DNA from: Mycobacterium sp. Root135
GTDB lineage: Bacteria; Actinomycetota; Actinomycetes; Mycobacteriales; Mycobacteriaceae
Assembly (NCBI RefSeq): GCF_001426545.1
Contig: NZ_LMEZ01000005.1
Coordinates: 1,015,333 to 1,079,332 of the forward strand
Direction of reading: 5' to 3'
Length of the DNA: 64,000 nucleotides
Shown here: positions 8,929 to 18,813 of the stretch, piece by piece
Layout: each line of letters starts with the position of its first letter
Position numbering within the stretch: position 1 is the stretch's first letter
Notes under the pieces: generated by a model
What the model saw: only the letters and a program-made list of their open reading frames with translations
Told to the model about the DNA's origin: nothing
The model's database searches: none
Program-made: the position numbers and the translations under genes

Positions 8929-9480
8929 ATGTTCGATTTTGAATCGCATGCACACCACAGCACCACCAAGCAGCAGTCGAGGTCGTTCGGGGCAATCGTC
9001 CGGCGTGGGCTCGCCGCACTAGCGGTCGCAGCCTTTGCGACCGGAATGGGCGCACAGGCCGTCGTCGTCGCGGCCCCGGCATCTGCCGACACCGTCGACC
9101 AACTCGCCATCCGCACGGTCGGGCGCACCCAGTCGGTCAACCCAGGGGCGCCCGGACAGTGCACCTGGGGCGTCGCGGAGAAGTGGCACGAGGCAACCGG
9201 CGCCTACCCGGCGATGCGCGGAAATGCCCTCGAGTGGACGAACACGGCCGCGGCCGCCGGGTACACCGTGGTCGACACCCCGCAGAACCGGTCGGTCGTC
9301 GTCTTCCAGCCGGGTGTCGCCGGTGCGGGCGGGTACGGCCACGTCGCCTGGGTGGACTCCGTGTCCGCGGGTGGGCAATACATCCACGTGACGGAGATGA
9401 ACGGCGTCGCAGGCGAAGGACTCTGGAACGACCGCGACATCCAGAACGTCGCGGGGATGACGTACATCCTGCTGCCCTGA
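8929..9480 (+). CDS. Secreted CHAP domain protein, putative peptidoglycan amidase/endopeptidase
   Basis: The 183-residue protein has a long signal sequence: a twin-arginine-like basic region at 25-26, a hydrophobic core at 28-48 and an Ala-rich cleavage site near residue 53. The mature part is a compact CHAP domain with the catalytic Cys in GQCTWGVAEKW (C78) and the His in GYGHVAWVDSV (H138), then a WNDRDIQNV stretch. CHAP enzymes cut the peptide part of peptidoglycan. The ATG at 8929 is chosen over an in-frame GTG at 8890 because AGAGG lies 6 nt upstream. A -10 like TATAAC (8879-8884) precedes it. A hairpin terminator follows. Confidence 0.85.
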   Translation: MFDFESHAHHSTTKQQSRSFGAIVRRGLAALAVAAFATGMGAQAVVVAAPASADTVDQLAIRTVGRTQSVNPGAPGQCTWGVAEKWHEATGAYPAMRGNALEWTNTAAAAGYTVVDTPQNRSVVVFQPGVAGAGGYGHVAWVDSVSAGGQYIHVTEMNGVAGEGLWNDRDIQNVAGMTYILLP

Positions 9481-9490
9481 CGGCGGCCCC

Positions 9491-9538
9491 GAACAGCAGA
9501 AAGCCCCGGCCGGTGGAACCGGCTGGGGCTTCTGTTCT
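9491..9538. terminator. Hairpin terminator after CHAP gene
   Basis: A strong inverted repeat (left arm 9491-9514, right arm 9518-9538, core AGCCCCGGCCGGT paired with ACCGGCTGGGGCT) begins 10 bp after the CHAP stop codon. A short T-rich stretch follows on the plus strand. It separates the gene from the oppositely oriented tRNA-Pro. Confidence 0.65.
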
Positions 9539-9550
9539 GCCATTACGCGG

Positions 9551-9624
<74 letters not shown>

Positions 9625-9820
9625 CGTAGAGCGTCGATAGCTTAACGCACCATGCCAGTCGGACGCGAAACGCCCTGGGCCACCGCGCTCTCTGGTTAGC
9701 CCCGAGGCGAATGGGTAGACAGTGTCGAACCACGGCATCGGCGCCGGCGTGCGGAATGGAATCCCCGCGCGGCAGCGTTGTAACCACTACGTTCGACGAT
9801 TTCTCGGGAGAGGCGTTCAC

Positions 9821-10024
9821 ATGACCGGCTTGGGAGCCACGATGTACTTCGGGTTGTTCGCCATCGCCGCATTGTGGCTGTTCGCGACTTCCGACCGTTT
9901 CAGCTTCAGCGCCTTCCAGGGCGGCGATCAGGCCCAGCGTCCCGAACGCTCGAATTCGTGGAGCACCGACGCCGACTCCGAGGGGTCCAACCCCTGGCTG
10001 GCGAGCCACTCCGAGTCGAAGTAG
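9821..10024 (+). CDS. Possible small single-pass membrane peptide overlapping the cds1 3' end
   Basis: The 67-codon frame starts with ATG after a good Shine-Dalgarno (GGGAGAGG, 7 nt spacing). The first 25 residues form one transmembrane helix ([19 protein letters not shown]), followed by a polar Ser-rich tail. The last 97 bp lie antisense to the cds1 coding end, which could merely create an open frame there. The ribosome site and the helix lie outside the overlap and argue for a real micro-protein. Homologues in other mycobacteria would decide. Confidence 0.4.
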   Translation: MTGLGATMYFGLFAIAALWLFATSDRFSFSAFQGGDQAQRPERSNSWSTDADSEGSNPWLASHSESK

Positions 10025-11040
10025 GTATCGCCGTAGCGCTCGCCGGCGTCGCATAGCAGCGTCACCACCGACCCGCTACGGCCCGCTGAGATCATCTCGG
10101 CGAGCAGAGTGAACGCCCCCCACACGTTGGTGCCAGTCGAGGGTCCGACCTTGCGATTGAGAACCGCACTGACGTGATGTGCCGCCGCCACGGACGCGGC
10201 GTCCGGAACCACCAGCATGCGGTCGATCACTCCGGGTAGGAACGACGGCTCGACGCGTGGTCGACCGATGCCCTCGATCCGCGACGACGACCCCACCACG
10301 TCACGACTGCCTTGGGCGTAGGACGGGAAGAACGCCGAGTTCTGCGGGTCCACTACGCACAACTGCGTGGCGTGGCGGCGGTAGCGCAGATAGCGGCCGA
10401 TCGTCGCGCTGGTGCCGCCGGTACCCGCGCCGACGACGATCCAGTCCGGAATCGGGAACCGTTCCTCGTGCATCTGGTCGAAGATCGACTCGGCGATGTT
10501 GTTGTTCCCGCGCCAGTCGGTGGCCCGCTCGGCGTTGGTGAACTGGTCGAGGTAGTGGCCGCCGGTCTCCTTGGCCAGACGCTCCGCCTCGGCGTAGACC
10601 TCGCCGGACTGGGCGACGAAATGGCAACGGCCACCCTGTGATTCGATCAATCGAATCTTCGCGGCACTGGTCGACGACGGCATGACCGCGATGAACGGCA
10701 ACCGCAGCATCGCCGCGAAGTAAGCCTCGGAGACCGCCGTCGAACCCGACGACGCCTCGATGATCGTCGTGCCCTCGCCGACCCAGCCGTTGCACAGCGC
10801 GTACAGAAACAGCGACCGCGCCAATCGGTGCTTGAGGCTGCCGGTGATGTGGGTCGTCTCGTCCTTCAAGTACAGCTGGACGTTCACGCCGTCCACCCCG
10901 TCGCACCACGCCGACGGCAGCGGGTACCGCAACAGATGAGTGTCGGCGCTTCGCCTGGCGTCGGCCTCGATCAGCCGTATCGCGTTGTCCACCCACTCGC
11001 GCTGGTGGCGGCGAACGGCGATGGAGTCGTGGTCTGTCAA
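9928..11040 (-). CDS. cds1: PLP-dependent cysteine desulfhydrase/cysteine synthase-fold enzyme (Rv3684, Cds1-like)
   Basis: The 370-residue fold-type II PLP enzyme has the Schiff-base lysine in [12 protein letters not shown], the substrate loop [13 protein letters not shown], and the phosphate-binding [15 protein letters not shown] motif. The Rv3684 product has been reported as a cysteine desulfhydrase releasing H2S, pyruvate and ammonia; the assignment here is by synteny and motifs. The start is uncertain. A TTG at 11040 overlaps the upstream gene's TGA in a TTGA quadruplet, and no ATG or GTG lies at a better place, although an internal GTG about 16 codons in is possible. It is probably co-transcribed with the metallophosphoesterase. 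Confidence 0.85.
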   Translation of the reverse strand: MTDHDSIAVRRHQREWVDNAIRLIEADARRSADTHLLRYPLPSAWCDGVDGVNVQLYLKDETTHITGSLKHRLARSLFLYALCNGWVGEGTTIIEASSGSTAVSEAYFAAMLRLPFIAVMPSSTSAAKIRLIESQGGRCHFVAQSGEVYAEAERLAKETGGHYLDQFTNAERATDWRGNNNIAESIFDQMHEERFPIPDWIVVGAGTGGTSATIGRYLRYRRHATQLCVVDPQNSAFFPSYAQGSRDVVGSSSRIEGIGRPRVEPSFLPGVIDRMLVVPDAASVAAAHHVSAVLNRKVGPSTGTNVWGAFTLLAEMISAGRSGSVVTLLCDAGERYGDTYFDSEWLASQGLDPSESASVLHEFERSGRWA

Positions 11041-11996
11041 CGCGCCGATACTGTCGGGTGCGACATGCCCACCCGGCTGCCGAGGCTGCCGCCGCCCGTC
11101 GGCGCGGCCACCAACGTCAGCAGGGTCGCTTCCGGACGGCAGCAGAACCGGTACGGAGCGTACGGCGACGTGCCGAGCCCCGCGGAGACGTGCAATTGCA
11201 TGTTGGCGCCCCACCGCGACGGTCCCTTGGCCCGCGAGGGGTCGAGATCGCAGTTGGTGACCAGCGCGCCCTTGAACGGCAGGCACAGCTGCCCGCCGTG
11301 GGTATGTCCGGCCAGCACCAGCTGATAGCCGTCGGCCGCAAAGCGGTCGAGGACGCGCGTGTACGGCGCGTGGGACATGCCGAGGGTCAGGTTCGCCGCC
11401 GGGTTCGGTGCGCCTGCGACGGTGTCGTAGCGGTCGCGCGAGAGGTGCGGATCGTCGACGCCCGCAACGGCGACCAGCTGACCCTTGACCTCGATCTCGC
11501 GGCGGGTGTGCGTCATGTCGAGCCAGCCGCGTTCGGTGAACGCCGCGCGCAGGTCCTGCCACGGAAGTGGTTCGCCGGTCTTGCGGTGCGACTTCTTGAA
11601 CAGGTAGTTCGTCGGGTTCTTCGGTGACGGCCCGAAGTAGTCGTTGCTGCCGAAGACGAACAGTCCCGGCACCGACAACAGGTCGCCGAGCGCCTGGACC
11701 ACCGACGGCACGGCCTTCGGGTGCGACAGATTGTCACCGGTGTTGATGACGAGATCGGGTTCCCAGCCGGCGAGCTCGCGGATCCAGTCCTGTTTGCGGC
11801 GCTGCCGCGGCGTCATGTGGAGGTCGCTGAGGTGCAGCACCCGCAGCGGAGCGGAACCCGGCGTCAGCACCGGCATCGTCGTCTCCCGCACGACGAACGC
11901 GTTGCGCTCGATCAAGGTTGCGTAGGCGATCCCCGCGGCCAGTGATCCGGCGGCCGCAGCTGCGGAATTCTTCAATACCGTCGAACGGGCGAACAT
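11037..11996 (-). CDS. Membrane-anchored metallophosphoesterase (Rv3683-like)
   Basis: The 319-residue protein has an N-terminal hydrophobic anchor (about 10-30) and a calcineurin-like phosphoesterase core. Metal ligands are visible in order: the DLH of HLSDLHM, the GDN of INTGDNLSH, the GSNDYFGP variant of the GNHD motif, and GHTHGGQ near the C-terminus. These bind a dinuclear metal centre, and the substrate is unknown. The ATG lies 6 nt behind TAGGCT on the minus strand, so the message is probably leaderless. It overlaps cds1 by 4 nt and follows ponA2 by 59 bp. Confidence 0.88.
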   Translation of the reverse strand: MFARSTVLKNSAAAAAGSLAAGIAYATLIERNAFVVRETTMPVLTPGSAPLRVLHLSDLHMTPRQRRKQDWIRELAGWEPDLVINTGDNLSHPKAVPSVVQALGDLLSVPGLFVFGSNDYFGPSPKNPTNYLFKKSHRKTGEPLPWQDLRAAFTERGWLDMTHTRREIEVKGQLVAVAGVDDPHLSRDRYDTVAGAPNPAANLTLGMSHAPYTRVLDRFAADGYQLVLAGHTHGGQLCLPFKGALVTNCDLDPSRAKGPSRWGANMQLHVSAGLGTSPYAPYRFCCRPEATLLTLVAAPTGGGSLGSRVGMSHPTVSAR

Positions 11997-12055
11997 GGGA
12001 GCAGCCTACTGCCACATCGCGGCCGCCATCGCGGGTTGCCCACCCCGCGGGCCGG

Positions 12056-14524
12056 TTACGGCGGTGGCGGTGGCGGTGGCGGACCCAACACCGGGACGGT
12101 TATCGGCGGCAGACCAGGGATCATCACGACGGTCGAACCCACGGGTGCGGGAATCGCGTTCGGGTCGTTCGGGTCGAAGGGGAATCCCGGCGGCGGGGGT
12201 GGCGGTGCCGGCGGAATGCCGTTGCTGATCTGGATCGTGATGATCGACCCCGGGACGGTTTGACCGTTGGGCGACGTTCCGACGACCGCACCCGCCGGCG
12301 AGCCGCTGTTGACCGGTGTCGCCTGATCGGCGACCTGGAAGCCGGCGTCCTTCAGTCGCTGCCGCGCCAAATCCTGGGTCATGCCCGCCACGCTGGGCAC
12401 CTTCGAGCCCGGTGCGCCGTCGACGTACCGCGGATCGGTCGGCGGCAGTGCCACGTCCTCGGGGGTGAACTGCTTCATCGCGGTAAACCAGGTACGCGCC
12501 GGTTCGTTGCCGCCGTAGAGGTTGCCCGAGCCGCATTGCCGCAGCGGGAACGAGCACAGGTCCGACGGCGACGTCGAGTCGTCGTAGATGTAGTTGGCCG
12601 CCGCGTAGGCGCTGGTGAACCCGAAGAAGCCCGACGACCGGTGTGCCTCGGTGGTGCCGGTCTTGCCGGACACCGGCAGGCTCCAGCCGGCCGAATTCGC
12701 GGCGCTCGCCGCGGTGCCGCTCTGGTCGTCCTTGCTCATCGCGTTGGCGAGAGTGTTGGCCAGACCCTCGGGGACGACCTGCTCGCAGGTCTCCGTGGTG
12801 ACGGAGACGTCCTTGCCGTTGCGGTCGTAGATCTTGTCGATCGGATTGGGCGGGCACCACGTGCCACCGGAGGCCAGGGTCGCGGCGACGTTGGACAGCT
12901 CCAGCGGGTTGACCTCGATCGGACCGAGGGTGAACGAGCCGAGATTTTGCCGCTTCACGAAGTCGGCGAGGCTTTCGTTGCTGTCGGGATCGTAGGCGCG
13001 GGCCGTGCCGGGCAACGCGTAGGAACGCAAGCCGAGCTTGACCGCCATGTCGACGGTGCGCTGCACGCCGACCTGGGAAATGAGCTTGGCGAAGGCGGTG
13101 TTGGGAGAGGTCGCCAGGGCGTCGGTGACGCTGATGGCGCCGCGGTAGTTGCCGTCGTTCAGCACGCACCACGTGGCGGGCGGGCAGCCCTTCGCGCCGC
13201 CGCTGCCGAGCCCCTTGGCCTCGAACCGGCCGGGGGCGTCGAGCTGGGCGTTGATGCCCATGCCCATCTCCAGGGCGGCCGAGGTGGTGAACAGCTTGAA
13301 GATCGACCCCGCGCCGTCGCCAACCAGCGAGAACGGCTGGGGCTGCATGGTCTCGCCGGCGTCGGTGTTCAAGCCGTAGGTGCGGTTGGACGCCATCGCG
13401 ACGATCGGGTGGCTGTCCTTGCCCGGCTTGATCACGCTCATCACGCTGGCGACGCCGTCGAGGTCGGGTGCGGCGAGGTCGTTGATCGACGACTTCACCG
13501 AGTTCTGGATGTCGGGGTCGAGGGTGGTCTTGATGAGGTAGCCGCCCTTGGCTACCTGTTCCTTGCTGATCCCCGCGCGGGCAAGGTAGTCGAGCACGTA
13601 GTCGCAGAAGAAGGCGCGGTCGCCGGCGGCGATGCATCCGCGAGGCAGTTCGTTGGGCTGTGGGAGCACGCCGAGCGGCTCCAGCTTCGCCGCGCGCAGC
13701 GCCTCGGCCTCCTGGGGAACGTTGTCGATCATGGTGTCCAGCACCACGTTTCGACGTTCCAGGGCGCCCTCGGGGTTGGTGTAGGGGTTCAGCGTGCTCG
13801 TCGACTGCACCATGCCGGCCAGGAGCGCCGCCTGCTGCCAGTTCAGCTCGGAGGCGTTGATCCCGAAGTAGGTCTGCGCGGCGTCCTGCACGCCGAACGC
13901 GCCGTTTCCGAACGACACCAGGTTGAGGTAGCGCGTCAGGATCTCCGACTTGGTGAACGTCTTGTCCAACGTCAGCGCCATGCGGATCTCACGCAGCTTG
14001 CGGGCGGGCGTGGTCTCGATCGCGGCGCGCTTCTCGGCGTCGGTCTGCGCGATCACCAGCAGTTGGTAGTTCTTCACGTACTGCTGCTCGAGGGTGGAGC
14101 CGCCGCGGGTGTCGGCCGCCCCGGTCACGTATCCGGACAGGCCGGTGAGCGTGCCCTTCCAGTCGACGCCGTTGTGCTCGGCAAACCGCTTGTCCTCGAT
14201 GGAGACGATCGCCAACTTCATTGAGTTGGCGATCTGGTCGCTGGGCACTTCGAATCGACGCTGGGTGTACAGCCATGCCAGCGGGTTGCCCTTGGCGTCG
14301 ACCATCGTCGACACAGCGGGAACTTCGCCCTCGACCAGTTGGGCGGAGCCGTTGGCTACCACATCGGAGGCGCGGTTGGACACCAGCCCGAAGCCGCCGA
14401 CCACCGGAAACATCAGACCTGCGGCGACGACGCTGGCGAGCAAAACGCACCAGGCGAGCTTGATCAGTGTGACCGCGGCTGGCACGCGCCGCGGTGGCGG
14501 CGTCGCCTGCGATCGGTCGGACAT
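12056..14524 (-). CDS. ponA2: Bifunctional class A penicillin-binding protein PonA2 (Rv3682-like)
   Basis: The 822-residue protein has a short cytosolic tail and one transmembrane helix (about 18-42). A GT51 glycosyltransferase domain follows, with IEDKRFAEHNGVDW and GGSTLEQQYVKN motifs. The transpeptidase has SIFK (SxxK serine), SPN (SxN) and KTGT. A single PASTA domain follows (PSVAGMTQDLARQRLKDAGF), and the tail is proline-rich, ending in eight prolines. It polymerises and cross-links peptidoglycan outside the membrane. TACTCT lies 6 nt before the ATG, suggesting a leaderless transcript. It is divergent from whiB4, an arrangement shared with M. tuberculosis. Confidence 0.95.
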   Translation of the reverse strand: MSDRSQATPPPRRVPAAVTLIKLAWCVLLASVVAAGLMFPVVGGFGLVSNRASDVVANGSAQLVEGEVPAVSTMVDAKGNPLAWLYTQRRFEVPSDQIANSMKLAIVSIEDKRFAEHNGVDWKGTLTGLSGYVTGAADTRGGSTLEQQYVKNYQLLVIAQTDAEKRAAIETTPARKLREIRMALTLDKTFTKSEILTRYLNLVSFGNGAFGVQDAAQTYFGINASELNWQQAALLAGMVQSTSTLNPYTNPEGALERRNVVLDTMIDNVPQEAEALRAAKLEPLGVLPQPNELPRGCIAAGDRAFFCDYVLDYLARAGISKEQVAKGGYLIKTTLDPDIQNSVKSSINDLAAPDLDGVASVMSVIKPGKDSHPIVAMASNRTYGLNTDAGETMQPQPFSLVGDGAGSIFKLFTTSAALEMGMGINAQLDAPGRFEAKGLGSGGAKGCPPATWCVLNDGNYRGAISVTDALATSPNTAFAKLISQVGVQRTVDMAVKLGLRSYALPGTARAYDPDSNESLADFVKRQNLGSFTLGPIEVNPLELSNVAATLASGGTWCPPNPIDKIYDRNGKDVSVTTETCEQVVPEGLANTLANAMSKDDQSGTAASAANSAGWSLPVSGKTGTTEAHRSSGFFGFTSAYAAANYIYDDSTSPSDLCSFPLRQCGSGNLYGGNEPARTWFTAMKQFTPEDVALPPTDPRYVDGAPGSKVPSVAGMTQDLARQRLKDAGFQVADQATPVNSGSPAGAVVGTSPNGQTVPGSIITIQISNGIPPAPPPPPPGFPFDPNDPNAIPAPVGSTVVMIPGLPPITVPVLGPPPPPPPP

Positions 14525-14806
14525 GGCTACAGAGTAGCGAGACCGATCACTACCAGCATCGCAGCGGTCCTTCTAACCCGTGGGGCGCGTAAATCGCAAG
14601 CGCAAAACGCGCGCAAACACGTATCACGGCACGGTCGTCCCATAAAATCGTGATTTGACTGTTGCGCAAAACCACCCTGACCACCTAGCTTTGACTGACA
14701 GTGCGATCTAGGTAACACTCCAAATCGCAATGTGGCGTAGATCGCAGTTGCGTTCTACACCGAGGACTGGGCCGTCGCAGGGGGCGGCTGGACGAAGGGA
14801 TCGCTG
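14525..14806. promoter_or_regulatory. ponA2-whiB4 divergent intergenic region
   Basis: The 282 bp between the divergent genes hold no open frame I would call. The region is unusually AT-rich for this window, and ATCGCA occurs repeatedly (near 14558, 14593, 14725 and 14742). A TTGACT at 14692 followed by TAACAC about 16 bp downstream could be a whiB4 promoter, which would leave a leader of roughly 80 nt. The ponA2 promoter is probably the TACTCT box next to its start. No riboswitch is recognised. Confidence 0.4.
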
Positions 14807-15166
14807 GTGTCAGGAATACGGCCCGCGGCGCGCAGGACAGTCATGAGTTCCCCAGTCAACGGTGTGGTGGTCCAAAGCGCCGAAGCCGAAGCGCGCATCG
14901 CATGGGTCTCCCAGGCACGCTGCCGCCAGGCCGATCCCGACGAGTTGTTCGTCCGCGGTGCCGCTCAGCGAAAAGCGGCGGTGATCTGCCGCCATTGCCC
15001 GGTGATCTCCGAATGTGGTGCCGACGCACTGGACAACCGCGTCGAATTCGGTGTGTGGGGCGGCATGACCGAACGTCAGCGCCGAGCCCTGCTCAAGCAG
15101 CATCCCGAGGTCGTGTCCTGGTCGGAGTTCTTCGCCGCCCAGCGCAAGCACCGCAGCGCCGTCTAA
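14807..15166 (+). CDS. whiB4: WhiB4 redox-sensing iron-sulfur regulator (Rv3681c-like)
   Basis: The 119-residue WhiB family protein has four cluster cysteines at C39, C61, C64 and C70 (RCRQ, VICRHCPV, SECGAD), followed by the family GVWGGM turn and a basic C-terminus (TERQRRALLKQHPE) for DNA or sigma-factor contact. The 4Fe-4S cluster senses O2 and NO. The GTG at 14807 is chosen because VSGxRPAARRT matches the known WhiB4 start; ATG at 14843 is a weaker alternative. It is convergent with bagB, with 3 bp between stop codons. Confidence 0.95.
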   Translation: MSGIRPAARRTVMSSPVNGVVVQSAEAEARIAWVSQARCRQADPDELFVRGAAQRKAAVICRHCPVISECGADALDNRVEFGVWGGMTERQRRALLKQHPEVVSWSEFFAAQRKHRSAV

Positions 15167-15169
15167 GCG

Positions 15170-16303
15170 TCAGGCAAACTCGACGTCGCCCGTGATCTGA
15201 TCGGCGATGGCGCGCAGCGCCTCCAGATCGGACACGTCGAACGGCAGCGACGGCACACCGACGATCGCCACGTGGGGGTTGGCGCCGGTGAACCGCGACA
15301 GCAGGCGCACTTCCCGCCTCGCCGTCTGCGCCCGATCGGCGTGCACCCGCAGCACCGCCGCTGCGAGGGCGTCCGCCTCGCCGCCGGTGGCCAGCTGATC
15401 GGCCGCCTCCCGAGCCTTGTCGCTCTGCAGATCGCACAGCGTGGGATGGGTGCGGTTGAGGATGAGGCCGGCGAGCGGCATCTTCTCGGTCGACAGGCGA
15501 TCTACGAAGAAGGACGCCTCGCGTAGGGCATCCGGCTCGGCGGCCGAGACGACGACGAACTGCGTGCCCCTGCGCTTCAGCAATTCGTAGGTGCGATCGG
15601 CCTTCTCGCGGAACCCGCTGAACGTCGAATCAAGAGCCTGAACGAAACCGGCTGCGTCGGAAAGCATCTGGGAACCCAGGACGGTCGACAGCGCCTTCAT
15701 GGCCAGGCCCACCGCGCCGGTCACCAGCTTGCCGATGCCCCGGCCCGGCGCCAACAGCAGACGCCACAGCCGGCTGTCCATGAAGCTGCCGAGCCGCTTT
15801 GGCGCGTCGAGGAAGTCCAGCGCGTTGCGCGACGGGGGAGTGTCGACGACGACGAGATCCCACTTGTCCTCGCCGAGTAGCTGGCCCAGCTTCTCCATGG
15901 CCATGTACTCCTGCGTGCCCGCGAGTGACGTGGCGACGGTTTGGTAGAACTGGTTCTCCAAGATCGCCTCCGCGCGGTCACCGCCGGAGTACTGGATGAC
16001 CATCTCGTCGAACGTGCGACGCATGTCGAGCATCATCGCGTGCAGTTCACCGGTCACCTCGGGGGCCAGCGGCACCCGCTGCGGCGTGTTGCCGAGGTCC
16101 TTGATGCCAAGGGCCTGCGCGAGCCGCTTGGCCGGGTCGATGGTCAAGACGACCACGGTTCGGCCGTACTCCGCCGCCCGCAGCGCCATCGCCGCGGCGG
16201 TCGTCGTCTTGCCGACACCGCCTGCGCCGCAACACACTACGACGCGGTTGGACCGATCCATCAGGATCGAATGCAGGTCGAGCGCGGTCGGTGCGGTGCT
16301 CAT
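15170..16303 (-). CDS. bagB: Get3/ArsA-like ATPase, second subunit (Rv3680-like)
   Basis: The 377-residue deviant-Walker ATPase has P-loop [10 protein letters not shown] (about 26-35), a switch I/II-like [10 protein letters not shown], and the [18 protein letters not shown] switch. In M. tuberculosis, Rv3679 and Rv3680 form a Get3-like pair reported to protect against glycerol and nitric oxide stress. The ArsA-type metal-binding cysteines are absent. The gene overlaps bagA by 4 nt (ATGA), so the two subunits are co-translated. Confidence 0.9.
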   Translation of the reverse strand: MSTAPTALDLHSILMDRSNRVVVCCGAGGVGKTTTAAAMALRAAEYGRTVVVLTIDPAKRLAQALGIKDLGNTPQRVPLAPEVTGELHAMMLDMRRTFDEMVIQYSGGDRAEAILENQFYQTVATSLAGTQEYMAMEKLGQLLGEDKWDLVVVDTPPSRNALDFLDAPKRLGSFMDSRLWRLLLAPGRGIGKLVTGAVGLAMKALSTVLGSQMLSDAAGFVQALDSTFSGFREKADRTYELLKRRGTQFVVVSAAEPDALREASFFVDRLSTEKMPLAGLILNRTHPTLCDLQSDKAREAADQLATGGEADALAAAVLRVHADRAQTARREVRLLSRFTGANPHVAIVGVPSLPFDVSDLEALRAIADQITGDVEFA

Positions 16304-17349
16304 CGGACTCCTTGCTTGGCAAGCGCTTCGGCCAGTTCGTACAGGCTGCCAAGGTCGACACCGTCGGAGATGGCGGGCAGTTCAAGTCGCGGAATGTCGA
16401 CCTCGTCGAGCTGCGCCGCGCTCTCCGCTCGAGCGCTCACGCGGGTCGCGTGCTGAATCGTCTCGGTGAGCAAGCCGGCGAAGTCGTCGTCGCCCAACGT
16501 GATTCCCACCTTGGCGAGTCCGGCCCGCACCGAGTCCGCGTCGACGTCTCCCTCGGCGGCCTTCGCGATGTCGTCCGCGTCGAGGTATGACGGAATGTTG
16601 CGGTTGACGATGACGCTGCCGATCGGCAACCCAAGCACCTTGAGCTCGTCGATCGCCTCGATGGTCTCCTGAATGGGCAGGGCCTCAAGCAGGGTGACGA
16701 GGTGGATGGCCGTCAGCTCGGAGTGCAGCAGCTTGACGACGCCGTCGGCCTGCGAGTGTACGGGCCCGCCCTTCGCCAAGTCCGAGACGGCCTTGGTGAC
16801 GTCGAGGAACCGGGCGATGCGTCCCGTCGGCGGTGAATCCACCACCACGGCGTCGTAACCGGTCGACTTGCCCTTCGACCCCTTCGCGGCGTCCTTCTGG
16901 GACCGCACCACGATCTCCTTGATCTTGCCGGTGAGCAGCACGTCACGCAGACCGGGTGCAATCGTCGTCGCGAACTCGACGGCGCCGATGCGACGCATCG
17001 CCCGGCCTGCGATCCCGAGGTTGTAGAACATGTCGAGGTACTCGAGGAACGCGGCTTCGGTGTCGATGGCCAGCGCGTTGACCTGACCGCCACCCTCGGC
17101 GGTCGCGATCTTCACCTCTTCGTACGGCAGCGGCGGTACGTCGAAGAGCTGGGCAATGCCCTGGCGGCCCTCGACTTCGACGAGCAGCACTCGGCGACCA
17201 CCCGCGGCCAGGGCCAGCGCGAGGGACGCGGCGATGGTCGACTTCCCGGTGCCGCCCTTGCCGGTGACGAAGTGCAGCCGCGCCTTGGTCAACCGCGACG
17301 GCCAGCCAACGGAACTCCGGCTGCTGGATTCGGGAACATCGTTGCTCAC
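16300..17349 (-). CDS. bagA: Get3/ArsA-like ATPase, first subunit (Rv3679-like)
   Basis: The 349-residue partner of bagB has P-loop GKGGTGKST and a switch stretch [17 protein letters not shown]. The TAGCAT box (17361-17356, minus strand) lies 6 nt before the GTG at 17349, so this start is preferred over the GTG at 17352. The pair is expected to form a heterodimer or larger complex in the cytosol. The C-terminal half has the helical Get3-like domain (GKIKEIVV). It is divergent from the DUF4177-ridA-MBL operon. Confidence 0.88.
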   Translation of the reverse strand: MSNDVPESSSRSSVGWPSRLTKARLHFVTGKGGTGKSTIAASLALALAAGGRRVLLVEVEGRQGIAQLFDVPPLPYEEVKIATAEGGGQVNALAIDTEAAFLEYLDMFYNLGIAGRAMRRIGAVEFATTIAPGLRDVLLTGKIKEIVVRSQKDAAKGSKGKSTGYDAVVVDSPPTGRIARFLDVTKAVSDLAKGGPVHSQADGVVKLLHSELTAIHLVTLLEALPIQETIEAIDELKVLGLPIGSVIVNRNIPSYLDADDIAKAAEGDVDADSVRAGLAKVGITLGDDDFAGLLTETIQHATRVSARAESAAQLDEVDIPRLELPAISDGVDLGSLYELAEALAKQGVR

Positions 17350-17397
17350 CACTGCATGCTAGCCATCGCGCACACAGGCACCGATAAGCTCGGGCGC

Positions 17398-17559
17398 ATG
17401 AGCGAACTGATCAAGTGGGAATACGTAACGGTGGCACTCCTGACGCACGCGACCAAGCAGATCCTCGATCAGTGGGGTGAGGACGGATGGGAGCTGGTCT
17501 CGATCGTTCCCGGGCCGACCGGTGAGCAGTTGGTGGCGTACATGAAGCGGCCAAAGTGA
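17398..17559 (+). CDS. DUF4177 small protein (Rv3678A-like)
   Basis: The 53-residue protein (MSELIKWEYVTVALL) matches the DUF4177 family: a short beta-alpha-beta unit with GEDGWELVSIVPG in the middle. TAAGCT (17385-17390) lies 7 nt before the ATG, giving a leaderless message. Its stop overlaps the ridA start by 4 nt. The function is unknown. Confidence 0.85.
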   Translation: MSELIKWEYVTVALLTHATKQILDQWGEDGWELVSIVPGPTGEQLVAYMKRPK

Positions 17560-18011
17560 CGACTTCGGAACGGCTTGCCGAGCTCGGCGTCGAACTGCCC
17601 GCCGTCGTCGCACCCCTTGCCGCCTACGTTCCGGCCGTTCGGACCGGCAACCTCGTCTATACCTCCGGGCAGCTGCCGATGATCGACGGAAAGCTGCCGC
17701 AGGCGGGCAAGGTCGGCGCCGAGGTCACCGCCGAAGAGGCCAAGGGCCTGGCGCGCACGTGCGCGTTGAACGCGTTGGCCGCCATTCACTCCCTCGTCGG
17801 CGTGGACTCCGTGGTCCGCGTGGTCAAGGTGGTCGGGTTCGTGGCGTCCGCGTCGGGTTTCAACGGCCAGCCAGGAGTCGTCAACGGAGCCTCGGAACTT
17901 CTCGGTGACGTCTTCGGCGACGCCGGCGTCCATGCCCGCTCGGCAGTCGGAGTGTCGGAGTTGCCGTTGAACGCGCCGGTGGAAGTGGAGTTGATCGTCG
18001 AGGTCGCGTGA
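17556..18011 (+). CDS. RidA family (YjgF/UK114) protein (Rv3678c-like)
   Basis: The 151-residue protein has the RidA hallmarks: an early GNLVYTSGQLP strand, a middle region of LNALAAIHSLVG, and a late SELPLNAPVEVELIVEV that contributes to the trimer. RidA proteins deaminate reactive enamine and imine intermediates. The canonical C-terminal Arg of the IPxxRxxVE motif is replaced here by the LPLNAPVEVE stretch, so deaminase activity is doubtful and this belongs to a divergent subfamily. The GTG start overlaps the upstream stop as GTGA. Confidence 0.85.
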   Translation: MTTSERLAELGVELPAVVAPLAAYVPAVRTGNLVYTSGQLPMIDGKLPQAGKVGAEVTAEEAKGLARTCALNALAAIHSLVGVDSVVRVVKVVGFVASASGFNGQPGVVNGASELLGDVFGDAGVHARSAVGVSELPLNAPVEVELIVEVA

Positions 18012-18033
18012 GCGACGGTCAGGCGGAGGTCGC

Positions 18034-18813
18034 GTGACGGGGCTCGCGCATCCCGCGTACGGGCAGCTGCGGCGGGTCACCGACACCGCGTCGGTGCTGT
18101 TGTGCGACAACCCTGGCCTGATGACCCTCGACGGCACCAACACCTGGGTGCTGCAGGGGCCGGGCAGCGACGAGATGGTCGTCGTCGACCCGGGGCCCGA
18201 CGACGACGCGCACGTCGAGCGGATCGCGGCGCTCGGGAAGATCCCGCTGGTGCTGATCAGTCACAAGCACGGAGACCACACCGACGGGATCGACAACCTC
18301 GTCGACCGAACGGGCGCTGTCGTACGTTCGGTGGGCAGCGGCTTTCTGCGCGGGCTTGGCGGCCCGCTGACCGACGGCGAGGTGATCGACGCCGCGGGCA
18401 TGCGCATCACGGTGCTGGCCACGCCCGGGCACACCGCGGATTCGCTGTCCTTCGTCCTGGACGACGCGGTGCTGACGGCGGACACGGTGCTCGGCCGCGG
18501 CACCACCGTCATCGACAACGAGGACGGCAGCCTGCGTGACTACCTGGAGTCGCTGCGACGCCTCAACGGCCTGAGCGGGCGTGCCGTCCTGCCCGGGCAC
18601 GGGCCGGATCTCGCAGACCTCGAGGCGGTCACGGCGACGTACCTCGCCCACCGCGAACAGCGGTTGAACCAGGTGCGTGACGCGCTGGTGGTGCTCGGTG
18701 AGGATGCGACCGCACGCCAGATCGTCGAGCACGTCTACACCGACGTCGACGAAAAGCTCTGGGAGCACGCCGAATGGAGCGTGCAGGCCCAATTGAACTA
18801 TCTGCGTGACTGA
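18034..18813 (+). CDS. MBL-fold metallohydrolase (Rv3677c-like)
   Basis: The 259-residue protein has the metallo-beta-lactamase fold. The metal motif ISHKHGDHTDG supplies HxHxDH, then ATPGHTADS carries a ligand His, TADTVLG an Asp, and VLPGHGP a final His. The C-terminal helical part (ATYLAHREQRLNQVRDAL) fits the LACTB2-like hydrolase group. The start GTG at 18034 is preceded by GGCGGAGG about 6 nt upstream. The sequence just before it duplicates the end of ridA (GAGGTCGCGTGA), a small tandem duplication. A large hairpin terminator follows. Confidence 0.88.
   Translation: MTGLAHPAYGQLRRVTDTASVLLCDNPGLMTLDGTNTWVLQGPGSDEMVVVDPGPDDDAHVERIAALGKIPLVLISHKHGDHTDGIDNLVDRTGAVVRSVGSGFLRGLGGPLTDGEVIDAAGMRITVLATPGHTADSLSFVLDDAVLTADTVLGRGTTVIDNEDGSLRDYLESLRRLNGLSGRAVLPGHGPDLADLEAVTATYLAHREQRLNQVRDALVVLGEDATARQIVEHVYTDVDEKLWEHAEWSVQAQLNYLRD

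Noticed and set aside
11918..14224. 768-codon plus-strand open frame opposite ponA2
   Set aside because: It mirrors ponA2 codons; the sequence is low-complexity and Arg/Val/Gly-rich, with no ribosome site.
18011..18045. Short tandem duplication at the ridA/MBL junction as a regulatory repeat
   Set aside because: GAGGTCGCGTGA occurs twice by local duplication of a stop-codon region. It is more likely a ribosome-site by-product than an operator.
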